A DNA stretch of 34,611 nt from assembly GCA_905234485.1 (NCBI GenBank), contig CAJOHV010000006.1:1-34611 (forward strand). The letters run 5' to 3'. Made by a program: the position numbers and the translations under genes. The notes under the pieces were generated by a model, which did no database searches, was not told where the DNA came from, and was given only the letters and a program-made list of their open reading frames with translations. This stretch comes from an uncultured Bacteroidales bacterium. GTDB taxonomy: Bacteria > Bacteroidota > Bacteroidia > Bacteroidales > UBA932. Positions 8,597-15,043 of the stretch are shown in pieces; position 1 is the stretch's first letter; the number at the start of each line of letters is the position of its first letter.

Positions 8597-9634
8597 GTGA
8601 GAACTCGAATACTGGCAGTATTGTTTACCGTTCTCTTGGTGGCGGGGTGCGGGCCGCGGGGAGGGCGGACGCAGCCGACGGTGGGGGAGATGAGCATGCC
8701 GGGGCTGCTCCCGGCCCCGCGGCCGGACACCGTGACAGTACGCCTTATCGGCGACGTGATGCTGCACACCTGGCAGATTGATGCCGCGCGTACGCGTGCG
8801 CGTGGTAATAGTAGTACGCGCGAGTTCGATTTCGTGCCCTTCCTGGATTCGATAGCGCCCGCGCTGCGCGAGGCGGATCTGGCGATTGCGGGGATGGAAT
8901 TCACGATGGCGGGGGAGCCCTACACCGGATATCCAGCGTTTAGCGCTCCGGACTCATATGCAGAATACATGGCCGACTGCGGAATCGATGTCTTTCTTAC
9001 CGCTAACAATCATATCCTGGACAAAGGCATCAAAGGCCTGAAGCGTACGATCCGCACTCTGGACACGCTCGAGGCCCGGGGGCGCATACGCTACACCGGA
9101 ATAGCCGCGCCTGAGGATACCCTGCATAATCCGTTGATAGTCAGGGTAAAAGACCAGAATATCGCAATCATCAACTTCACCTACGGAACTAACCGCTATC
9201 CGGAACTGGACCACCACATCCTCTGCCAGCAGGACAGCGCAGTCTTCACTATGATTGCAAAAGCGAAAGAACGCGGCGCCGACTTCGTGCTTGTCTGCCC
9301 GCACTGGGGCGAGGAGTATGTGCTCACGCACAACCAGCGGCAGGAGGATTGGGCCGTGAGCCTCGCCCAGGCCGGGGCAGACGCCATAGTCGGCGCGCAC
9401 CCGCACGTGGTCCAGGACGCGGCGAACATCACCACCACCGACGGACGCACAGTCCCTGTCTACTATTCAATCGGTAACGCAGTCTCGAATATGAGCGCAC
9501 CCAACACTCAGGATGAACTGATGGTCACCCTCCGCATCTCCGAAGGCAAACTCATCGACATTTCCCACTCCTGGCTCCACTGCTACCGCCCCGGCCAGCT
9601 CACAGACTCTTATACAACAGTTTTTTTCCGGTAG
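8597..9634 (+). CDS. CapA-family lipoprotein (poly-gamma-glutamate-type metallophosphatase fold), 345 aa
   Basis: It begins with GTG; no ATG in frame before the signal peptide is available. The N-terminus (MRTRILAVLFTVLLVAGC) has lipobox VAGC with Cys18, so it is probably anchored to a membrane on its periplasmic or outer face. CapA/PgsA metallophosphatase motifs follow in order: RLIGDVML (residues 49-56), LAIAGMEF (95-102), TANNHILDKG (135-144), CPHWGEEY (234-241), GAHPHVVQ (266-273) and SIGNAVSN (291-298). The Asp, Asn-His and His residues are the expected metal ligands. Family members act in capsule or poly-gamma-glutamate export, but many Bacteroidales copies have no known substrate, and no other capsule gene lies beside it. 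It follows the fimbrial operon by 24 bp on the same strand and its 3' end overlaps the convergent exporter gene by 25 bp. Confidence 0.85.
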   Translation: MRTRILAVLFTVLLVAGCGPRGGRTQPTVGEMSMPGLLPAPRPDTVTVRLIGDVMLHTWQIDAARTRARGNSSTREFDFVPFLDSIAPALREADLAIAGMEFTMAGEPYTGYPAFSAPDSYAEYMADCGIDVFLTANNHILDKGIKGLKRTIRTLDTLEARGRIRYTGIAAPEDTLHNPLIVRVKDQNIAIINFTYGTNRYPELDHHILCQQDSAVFTMIAKAKERGADFVLVCPHWGEEYVLTHNQRQEDWAVSLAQAGADAIVGAHPHVVQDAANITTTDGRTVPVYYSIGNAVSNMSAPNTQDELMVTLRISEGKLIDISHSWLHCYRPGQLTDSYTTVFFR

Positions 9635-10839
9635 AATAACCGTTTCGGTAGGGCGCTGACCAAAACGATGCCCAAAACGATGGCGGCGGTGACTTCGAGG
9701 GCGAGCATTCCGGCGTGGAGCGCCAGACTGAGCCTGCTGGACACGAGGAAGAAGGTGGTCCAGAAGATTCCGCCTCCGGGGATCATGGGGAAAACTCCGG
9801 GAATAAGATAGACGGTCGAAGGCGTCTTGAACCACGATGCGAACGCGCGGGCCAGCGAGGCGACGATGACCGTGGCCACGAAGGTGCTGATCGCCGGGCC
9901 GAGCACGGTGAAGCGGAAAAGCGCTAGATAAGCGACCCAGCCCACCGTGGCCACGACGGCCGTTTGAACGTAGTTCTTGCGCGGCACGCCGAAAATCACG
10001 GAGAATCCGACCGTGCCGATAAAGGCCGCCAGCGCCTGCATGGGGAGTGTGCCCGACAGCGCATCCGGCTCCGTGCCGTTAACCAGAATCATCTGACCTT
10101 CGATAAGGTAGGCCGCCATGAACGTGACGACCACGCCGGCGGCGATGCAGAAGAACACCATAATCGCATCCAGCAGACGGGTGGCGCCGGCGATATAATC
10201 CTCGTCAGCGATGTCCCTGATACCGTTGGTGAACGCGACTCCCGGGATGAGCGGAATCAGCGAGCCCACGATCATGTTTCCGAGGCTCACGCCGAAGCCG
10301 ATGCGGTGGAAGACGATGCACAGAAGGGTGGCGAGCGCGCTGCCGACGATGTTGCCGATTGGTTTGCTCATATGCGGGCCGCTTGCGAACACGACGAAGG
10401 TCCATAGAAGCATGCCCACGACGAAGGCCGCCGCAGCATCGAGCAGTCCGCCGCCGAAGATCATGCAGAAGCCTGAGGAGCCCACGGCCGAGCCCAGGAT
10501 TTGCTCCCACGCCGCCTTGGGCTTGCTCGCGCGTATCTCCAGAAGCCGCTCGCGCGCCTGGTCCACGGTCCATTTGCCCGCTTCGATGTCGCGCGAAATC
10601 TGGTTCACCGCGGCCACGCGTTCGAGTTGCGCGCCCTTGAAGGGGATGAACTCCACCTTGGCGTAGCCCGCCTGGCCCGTAGTGAAGATACCGTTGCTCA
10701 GCACGAAGAAATTCTGGTCTTGCACGCCGTAGTGGCGGGCAATGCGTTCCATCGTCTCCTCCACGCGCGCGATTTCAGCGCCGTTCTCCAAAAGGATATG
10801 ACCTGCAAGTGATGCGGTTTCCAGGACTTTTTCTTCCAT
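9610..10839 (-). CDS. Threonine/serine exporter family protein (ThrE-type), 409 aa
   Basis: Multipass inner-membrane exporter of the ThrE family. The N-terminal cytosolic part has the family signature of ThrP/ThrE proteins (LAGHILLENGAEIARVEETM, then FFVLSNGIFTT). A first hydrophobic block (SSGFCMIFGGGLLDAAAAFV onward) follows, with the conserved GSLIPLIPGVAFTNGIRDI segment near residue 200. A second hydrophobic half contains LIPGVFPMIPGGGIFW. Both halves (ThrE plus ThrE_2) are in one chain, whereas many bacteria carry them as two genes. The start at 10839 was chosen over 10857 because the homologous N-terminus begins MEEKVLETASL and a TATTTTTG promoter box lies between the two ATGs. It overlaps the convergent CapA-like gene. 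Substrate assignment (Thr/Ser) is by family only. Confidence 0.88.
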   Translation of the reverse strand: MEEKVLETASLAGHILLENGAEIARVEETMERIARHYGVQDQNFFVLSNGIFTTGQAGYAKVEFIPFKGAQLERVAAVNQISRDIEAGKWTVDQARERLLEIRASKPKAAWEQILGSAVGSSGFCMIFGGGLLDAAAAFVVGMLLWTFVVFASGPHMSKPIGNIVGSALATLLCIVFHRIGFGVSLGNMIVGSLIPLIPGVAFTNGIRDIADEDYIAGATRLLDAIMVFFCIAAGVVVTFMAAYLIEGQMILVNGTEPDALSGTLPMQALAAFIGTVGFSVIFGVPRKNYVQTAVVATVGWVAYLALFRFTVLGPAISTFVATVIVASLARAFASWFKTPSTVYLIPGVFPMIPGGGIFWTTFFLVSSRLSLALHAGMLALEVTAAIVLGIVLVSALPKRLFYRKKTVV

Positions 10840-10846
10840 ATCGGCG

Positions 10847-10854
10847 CAAAAATA
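10847..10854 (-). promoter_or_regulatory. Candidate -7 box (TATTTTTG) for the ThrE-type exporter
   Basis: Read on the minus strand, TATTTTTG fits the Bacteroidota -7 consensus TAnnTTTG and ends 7 nt before the chosen ATG at 10839. Transcription would start at or within a few bases of the start codon. No convincing TTTG -33 element was found at the usual distance, so this is tentative. Confidence 0.3.
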
Positions 10855-10894
10855 CAAATTATTCTTATATTAGTATCGGTTAATTATTGTTAAT

Positions 10895-12268
10895 ATGAAG
10901 GAGAAAATCCCCTACAAGATCTACCTCGAAGAGGCTGAGATCCCTACCAGCTGGTACAATGTCCGCGCGGATATGAAGGTAAAGCCCGCTCCGCTGCTCA
11001 ATCCCGGAACAGGCAAACCCCTCAAGGCAGAGGAGTTGGAGCCCATCTTCTGCAAGGAATTGGTTAAGCAGGAACTGGATAATGACACACAGTATATCCC
11101 CATCCCGGAAGAGGTTCTGAACTTCTATAAAATGTACCGCCCATCGCCGCTCGTGCGCGCGTACTTTCTTGAGGAAGCGCTGCAGACTCCGGCGAAGATT
11201 TACTACAAATTCGAAGGCAACAACACCTCCGGTTCGCACAAACTGAACTCCGCCATCGCCCAGGCCTACTATGCAAAGAAGCAGGGCCTGAAGGGCGTGA
11301 CGACTGAGACAGGTGCGGGACAGTGGGGAACAGCTCTCAGTATGGCTTGCTCCTTCTTCGGACTGGACTGCAAGGTCTACATGGTGAAGGTGTCCTACGA
11401 GCAGAAGCCTTTCCGCCGCGAGGTTATGAGAACCTACGGCGCGGACGTGACCGCTTCTCCCAGCAATACCACCCAGATTGGCCGCAAGATCCTCGAGGAG
11501 TTCCCCGGAACCACCGGAAGCCTCGGATGCGCCATCTCGGAGGCAGTTGAGGCTGCAGTGACTCACGAAGGCTATCGTTATGAACTCGGCTCCGTGCTGA
11601 ACCAGGTGCTTCTGCATCAGACTATCATCGGTCTGGAAGTACAGGCGGCATGTAAGAAATACGGCATCAAGCCCGATATGATCATCGGCTGCGCCGGCGG
11701 CGGCTCGAACCTCGGCGGTCTTGCAAGCCCGTTCATCGGTGAGATGCTGCGCGGCGAAGCGAATTACCAGATCATCGCCGTGGAGCCTGCGTCCTGCCCT
11801 TCATTCACCCGCGGCAAGTTCGCCTACGACTTCTGCGACACCGGCAAGATCTGCCCGCTCGCGAAGATGTACACCCTCGGCAGCAACTTCATCCCTTCGG
11901 CCAACCACGCCGGCGGTCTGCGTTATCACGGTATGTCCGGCATCCTTTCGCAACTCTATCACGACGGCCTGTTCGAGGCCCGTGCGGTGGAGCAGACCTC
12001 GGTCTTTGAGGCGGCTCAGCTGTTTGCACGTGTGGAAGGTACTCTGCCCGCTCCTGAGAGCTCACACGCCATCAGGGTGGCCATCGACGAGGCCCTCAAA
12101 TGTAAGGAGACTGGCGAGGAGAAGACCATCGTCTTCGGCCTCACCGGCACCGGTTATTTCGATCTGAAAGCCTACGAGCAGTACAACAACGGCACGATGA
12201 ACGACTACATCCCTTCAGACGAAGAGATCGCCGCAAATCTTGCCAAACTGCCTAAAGTAGAGGAATAG
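10895..12268 (+). CDS. trpB: Tryptophan synthase beta chain, TrpB2-type, 457 aa
   Basis: PLP enzyme making L-tryptophan from indole and L-serine. The PLP lysine is K116 in NNTSGSHKLNSA (residues 109-120), followed by the family motif ETGAGQWG (138-145) and the phosphate-binding CAGGGSNLGG loop near 268-277. The length (457 aa) and the long N-terminal extension with KIYLEEAEIPTSWYN identify the TrpB2 subgroup, not the roughly 400-aa TrpB1. TrpB2 enzymes are usually found without a partnering trpA beside them and may work alone, salvaging free indole. Here no trpA is adjacent. The upstream 55 bp is shared with the divergent exporter. The 3' end overlaps the convergent DUF4595-like lipoprotein by 17 bp. 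Confidence 0.95.
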   Translation: MKEKIPYKIYLEEAEIPTSWYNVRADMKVKPAPLLNPGTGKPLKAEELEPIFCKELVKQELDNDTQYIPIPEEVLNFYKMYRPSPLVRAYFLEEALQTPAKIYYKFEGNNTSGSHKLNSAIAQAYYAKKQGLKGVTTETGAGQWGTALSMACSFFGLDCKVYMVKVSYEQKPFRREVMRTYGADVTASPSNTTQIGRKILEEFPGTTGSLGCAISEAVEAAVTHEGYRYELGSVLNQVLLHQTIIGLEVQAACKKYGIKPDMIIGCAGGGSNLGGLASPFIGEMLRGEANYQIIAVEPASCPSFTRGKFAYDFCDTGKICPLAKMYTLGSNFIPSANHAGGLRYHGMSGILSQLYHDGLFEARAVEQTSVFEAAQLFARVEGTLPAPESSHAIRVAIDEALKCKETGEEKTIVFGLTGTGYFDLKAYEQYNNGTMNDYIPSDEEIAANLAKLPKVEE

Positions 12269-13007
12269 CTTCCCAGGTGAAACTGTGGGATTCGATTCTC
12301 TTGAGTCCTGAAAGATCCCACTCGTTCCACTCACCGAGATATTCTATTTCCAGAACAATACATCCGTTTGCGTCGTATTCATAGTCGTAGACGGATGTAT
12401 TTTTGTCTTTCCCGGCGAATTCTGCCCAGCGGCTTGATTCAACGACTGAGGTAGAAGTGTTTCCCAGCAGCCTGGCTTCGAACATCCATCTGTCCAGGCC
12501 GGATGCTTCCGCCCACAGGGTCTGTACCTGTCCGACATTGACTTTTGAAAGGTATGAGGCTTCGTTCCTGCGCCAGAAATCGTTGTCCCTGTCGTAGGCG
12601 GTCCAATAGGTGATATCACCGGACGAGATATTTTGGGACGTGTTCTGAACACCGTCCAGGGAAACCTTTGTCATATAGCCGGCTTTGTTGTAGTCGACAG
12701 TCCAAGTGTGGCCTGAGCGTACGATTTTAGTGGCGAAGCCGTCTTTGTTAAGGGTGATCTGATACTCTGTAGCGTCACCGTTAGTAATGTTGAGTGATTT
12801 CCCGCTGTATTCGAAGACCCTTTTCCCGGATGGAGAGCTGATGGATGCTACCGTACCGTCCGAGTTATAATCAAAGGTAAAGTTGTCGAAAGTCTTCACG
12901 CGGTATTCGCGCTTAAAGGTCTCGTTCCCCTCGATGTCGTCCGGCTGACATGCAGCAAAAAGGAGAGCCGCAGTACAGATAATTATTGAAAGAAGGTAAT
13001 GTCTCAT
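12252..13007 (-). CDS. DUF4595-like lipoprotein, 251 aa
   Basis: Signal peptide with lipobox FAAC (Cys20), so a lipoprotein. The mature part consists of short beta-hairpin repeats with phrases FTFDYNSDGTVASIS, WTVDYNKAGYMTKVS and YDYEYDANGCIVLEIEY. These resemble YD-like repeats of the DUF4595 family found in Bacteroidales surface lipoproteins. The function is unknown. It is 27 bp downstream of the DAHP synthase on the same strand, so it may be co-transcribed with the aromatic genes, although no functional link is evident. Its 3' end overlaps trpB by 17 bp. Confidence 0.8.
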   Translation of the reverse strand: MRHYLLSIIICTAALLFAACQPDDIEGNETFKREYRVKTFDNFTFDYNSDGTVASISSPSGKRVFEYSGKSLNITNGDATEYQITLNKDGFATKIVRSGHTWTVDYNKAGYMTKVSLDGVQNTSQNISSGDITYWTAYDRDNDFWRRNEASYLSKVNVGQVQTLWAEASGLDRWMFEARLLGNTSTSVVESSRWAEFAGKDKNTSVYDYEYDANGCIVLEIEYLGEWNEWDLSGLKRIESHSFTWEAIPLL

Positions 13008-13034
13008 ATAGCTTTCGTTTTATTTCATATTCAT

Positions 13035-14069
13035 TTACTCCCACAAATCCGCCAGTTCCAGAATCAGTTTTTCAGTTTTCTCCCAGCCCAGGCACGGGTC
13101 GGTGATGGACTGGCCGTATTTTGAGCCGCCGGGCTGCTGGCAGCCGTCTTCCAGATAGGACTCTATCATAAAGCCTTTCAGCAGGCGTTTGATGTCGGCG
13201 TTTTTAGCGACGCTTTTCAGCACGTCTTTCGCTATCTCACCTTGTTTGAAGCAGTCCTTGCGGGAGTTGGAATGGTTGCAGTCCACGATCAGCGCGGGAT
13301 TGTTCAAGCCGCTCTCTGCATAGAGCGACGCGAGTTGGACCAGATCTTCGTAGCCGCAGTTGGGATGGTGCCGCCCGTGCAGGTCTTTATATCCTCTTAA
13401 GATTGCGTGGGCGAGGGGATTGCCCTTGCTTTCCACTTCCCAGTTGCGGTAGATGAATGTGTGCTGGCCTTGGGCTGTTTTGATTGCGTTAATCATCGAA
13501 GCGAGATCGCCGCTGAGAGGATTCTTCATGCCTACGGGTATGCTCAGGCCGCTCGCTGTCAGGCGGTGCTGCTGGTCCTCCACCGAGCGTGCGCCTACCG
13601 ACACATACGACAGAAGGTCAGAAAGGAAGCGGTGCTCTTCTGGGTAGAGCAGTTCGTCTGCGCAGGACATTCCGGTTTCGTTAAGAACCCGCATGTGGAG
13701 CCTTCTAAGGGCGATGAGTCCATTGAGTATATCTGATTCACCGAGCGGATCAGGCTGATGGATCATGCCTTTATAGCCTGAGCCAGAGGTCCTTGGCTTT
13801 CCGGTGAAGATGCGAGGCACGATGAATATCTTGTCCGACACTCTGTCTTTCAGTGAGTTAAGTCTGGTTATGTAGTCAATCACTGCATCCTCGCGATCGG
13901 CCGAACACGGGCCTATCACCAGGAGCAATTTGTCGCTTTCCCCTGTGATTATGCTGCGGATTTCAGCGTCGTTCTTTTGCTTGGCTTTAGCACCCTCGGC
14001 CGAGACCGGATACATCTCCTTCAACTCCTTCGGAATCGGAAGACGCCGCTTGAAGATCATGTTTTTCAT
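13035..14069 (-). CDS. 3-deoxy-7-phosphoheptulonate synthase (DAHP synthase), class I AroFGH type, 344 aa
   Basis: First committed step of the shikimate pathway: condenses phosphoenolpyruvate and erythrose-4-phosphate to DAHP in the cytoplasm. The motifs are those of the E. coli AroF/G/H class: VIGPCSA (51-57, metal-binding Cys55), KPRTSGSGYKG (91-101), GARSVEDQQHR (159-169), DCNHSNSRK (263-271) and SITDPCLGWEKTE (321-333). The N-terminal roughly 45 residues correspond to the regulatory extension of this class; which amino acid inhibits it cannot be read from sequence. The start overlaps the chorismate mutase stop as ATGA, so the two are translationally coupled and together control entry into and exit from the shikimate route toward Phe/Tyr. 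No gene symbol is given because AroF, AroG and AroH cannot be told apart here. Confidence 0.95.
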   Translation of the reverse strand: MKNMIFKRRLPIPKELKEMYPVSAEGAKAKQKNDAEIRSIITGESDKLLLVIGPCSADREDAVIDYITRLNSLKDRVSDKIFIVPRIFTGKPRTSGSGYKGMIHQPDPLGESDILNGLIALRRLHMRVLNETGMSCADELLYPEEHRFLSDLLSYVSVGARSVEDQQHRLTASGLSIPVGMKNPLSGDLASMINAIKTAQGQHTFIYRNWEVESKGNPLAHAILRGYKDLHGRHHPNCGYEDLVQLASLYAESGLNNPALIVDCNHSNSRKDCFKQGEIAKDVLKSVAKNADIKRLLKGFMIESYLEDGCQQPGGSKYGQSITDPCLGWEKTEKLILELADLWE

Positions 14070-14365
14070 CGTTTCTGCGCGTCTTTGGAGATTTGTATCA
14101 CAGTTTCCTGGAAACGGAGGTAGTCCTCGCGGGCCGCGCCGTCCTGGGCTTCGGCGGCCGCTCCTTCGAAAATCGCCGCTCCTTCGAAAATCGCCGCTCC
14201 GCGCTCGAGAATCTGAACTTCGCGCCCGGGATCTTCCGCCGGCAGCCCTTGCGCGCGCTTGATCAGTGCCGCCTTCCGCGTCAGCTCCAGCCTCCGAGCG
14301 AACAGTTTCGCCATCTCTTCATCGACCTCGTCGATCTTTGCCCGTATTTCTTCCAGTGTTTCCAT
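14066..14365 (-). CDS. aroQ: Chorismate mutase, AroQ class, 99 aa
   Basis: Converts chorismate to prephenate, the branch point to phenylalanine and tyrosine. The all-helical AroQ pattern is clear: IRAKIDEVDEEMAKLFARR (residues 7-25) with conserved R8 and R24/R25, then K36, D45 and RE (48-49) in AEDPGREVQILE, and FQETVIQISKDAQ (85-97) in the last helix. It is a stand-alone monofunctional version. Between helices 2 and 3 it carries a small Ala-rich insertion made of a tandem six-residue repeat (AAIFEG x2) encoded by an exact 18-bp duplication. It is the first gene of the aroQ - DAHP synthase - lipoprotein run on the minus strand and is divergent from lemA. Confidence 0.9.
   Translation of the reverse strand: METLEEIRAKIDEVDEEMAKLFARRLELTRKAALIKRAQGLPAEDPGREVQILERGAAIFEGAAIFEGAAAEAQDGAAREDYLRFQETVIQISKDAQKR
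14161..14200. repeat. 18-bp tandem duplication inside aroQ
   Basis: The unit CTCCTTCGAAAATCGCCG occurs twice in a row (14161-14178 and 14179-14196), followed by a partial third copy (CTCC). The length is a multiple of three, so the aroQ frame is kept and the protein gains one IFEGAA-type unit. It is most simply a replication-slippage duplication. Confidence 0.95.
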
Positions 14366-14389
14366 CTCCGCAAATTTAGTGAAAACGTC

Positions 14390-14418
14390 GGAGATGTCCC
14401 AAATATCGGGACATCTCC
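14390..14418. repeat. Perfect 11-bp inverted repeat (palindrome 1) between aroQ and lemA
   Basis: GGAGATGTCCC (14390-14400) pairs perfectly with GGGACATCTCC (14408-14418) around a 7-nt loop AAATATC. It lies 25 bp upstream of the aroQ start. It shares its arm sequence with a second palindrome 42 bp away. It could be an operator, a bidirectional terminator-like hairpin without a U-run, or a dispersed intergenic palindrome. Confidence 0.85.
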
Positions 14419-14441
14419 TGCATTTTTGGGGTATTTTTGCT

Positions 14442-14470
14442 GGAGATGTCCCTGAAAATGGGACACCTCC
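14442..14470. repeat. Near-perfect copy of the 11-bp inverted repeat (palindrome 2)
   Basis: GGAGATGTCCC (14442-14452) and GGGACACCTCC (14460-14470) flank a 7-nt loop TGAAAAT. The right arm differs from palindrome 1 at one base, which still allows a G-U pair in the RNA of the minus strand. The pair of palindromes is spaced 52 bp centre to centre and occupies most of the 129-bp gap between the divergent genes. Confidence 0.8.
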
Positions 14471-14482
14471 GACACAAATTAT

Positions 14483-14490
14483 TATCTTTG
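14483..14490 (+). promoter_or_regulatory. Candidate -7 box (TATCTTTG) for lemA
   Basis: TATCTTTG matches the Bacteroidota TAnnTTTG -7 element and ends 4 nt before the lemA ATG, so the transcript would have almost no leader. A TTTG -33 element is not evident; its expected place is occupied by the right arm of palindrome 2, which could therefore be an operator. Confidence 0.4.
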
Positions 14491-14494
14491 TGCT

Positions 14495-15043
14495 ATGATC
14501 ACAGCAATTATTATTATCGCAGTCGTGGCGCTGATAGCGCTGTGGCTGATTGGCGCTCAGCGCAAACTCGTGTCACAGGACGAACTCTGCAAAAACGCAT
14601 TAAGTCAGATCGGTGTACAGCAGAACAGCCGTTGGGATGCCCTCACGGCACTTGCCGAACTCACTAAAGGTTATAGTGAGCACGAGTACAAGACCCTTAT
14701 GGACGTCATCGCGCAGAGAACCGCAATAGGTCGCAACAGCACTGCCGCAGATGTGGCCGCGCAGGAAGGCAGAATCGCCGAAGCGATGCGTCAGATCAAC
14801 GTGGTCGCGGAGCAGTATCCTGCCCTCAAGGCCAACGAGACTTACGTGAAGACCATGGACGAGGTTGGCAGGTACGAGAATCAGGTCCGCCTGAGCCGTA
14901 TGACCTACAACGACACCGTCACGAAGTTCAACCGTATGGTCAGAATGTTCCCGGACAGCATCGCCGCCGCCATCTTCGGTTTCCAGGCCAAGGACTATCT
15001 CGCAGAGCCGGACGGCAAGACCGAGATGCCTTCGATGAAATAA
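14495..15043 (+). CDS. lemA: LemA family protein, 182 aa
   Basis: Small membrane-anchored protein of the LemA family. One N-terminal hydrophobic helix (IIIIAVVALIALWLIGAQ, residues 5-22) is followed by a helical soluble domain. That domain has family phrases LVSQDELCKNALSQIGVQ (26-43), WDALTALAELTKGY (48-61) and a YNDTVTKFNRMVRMFP segment (142-157) near the C-terminus. The biochemical role of LemA is not established; it is commonly encoded next to DUF2207 or TPM-domain membrane proteins, as here. Its stop overlaps the next start (TAATG), which argues that the two are made together. The usual family length is about 185 residues, so this copy is complete. Confidence 0.92.
   Translation: MITAIIIIAVVALIALWLIGAQRKLVSQDELCKNALSQIGVQQNSRWDALTALAELTKGYSEHEYKTLMDVIAQRTAIGRNSTAADVAAQEGRIAEAMRQINVVAEQYPALKANETYVKTMDEVGRYENQVRLSRMTYNDTVTKFNRMVRMFPDSIAAAIFGFQAKDYLAEPDGKTEMPSMK

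Noticed and set aside
10360..10812. Plus-strand frames opposite the ThrE-type exporter
   Set aside because: They are Arg/Ala/Pro-rich with no domain and lie opposite a clear membrane transporter.
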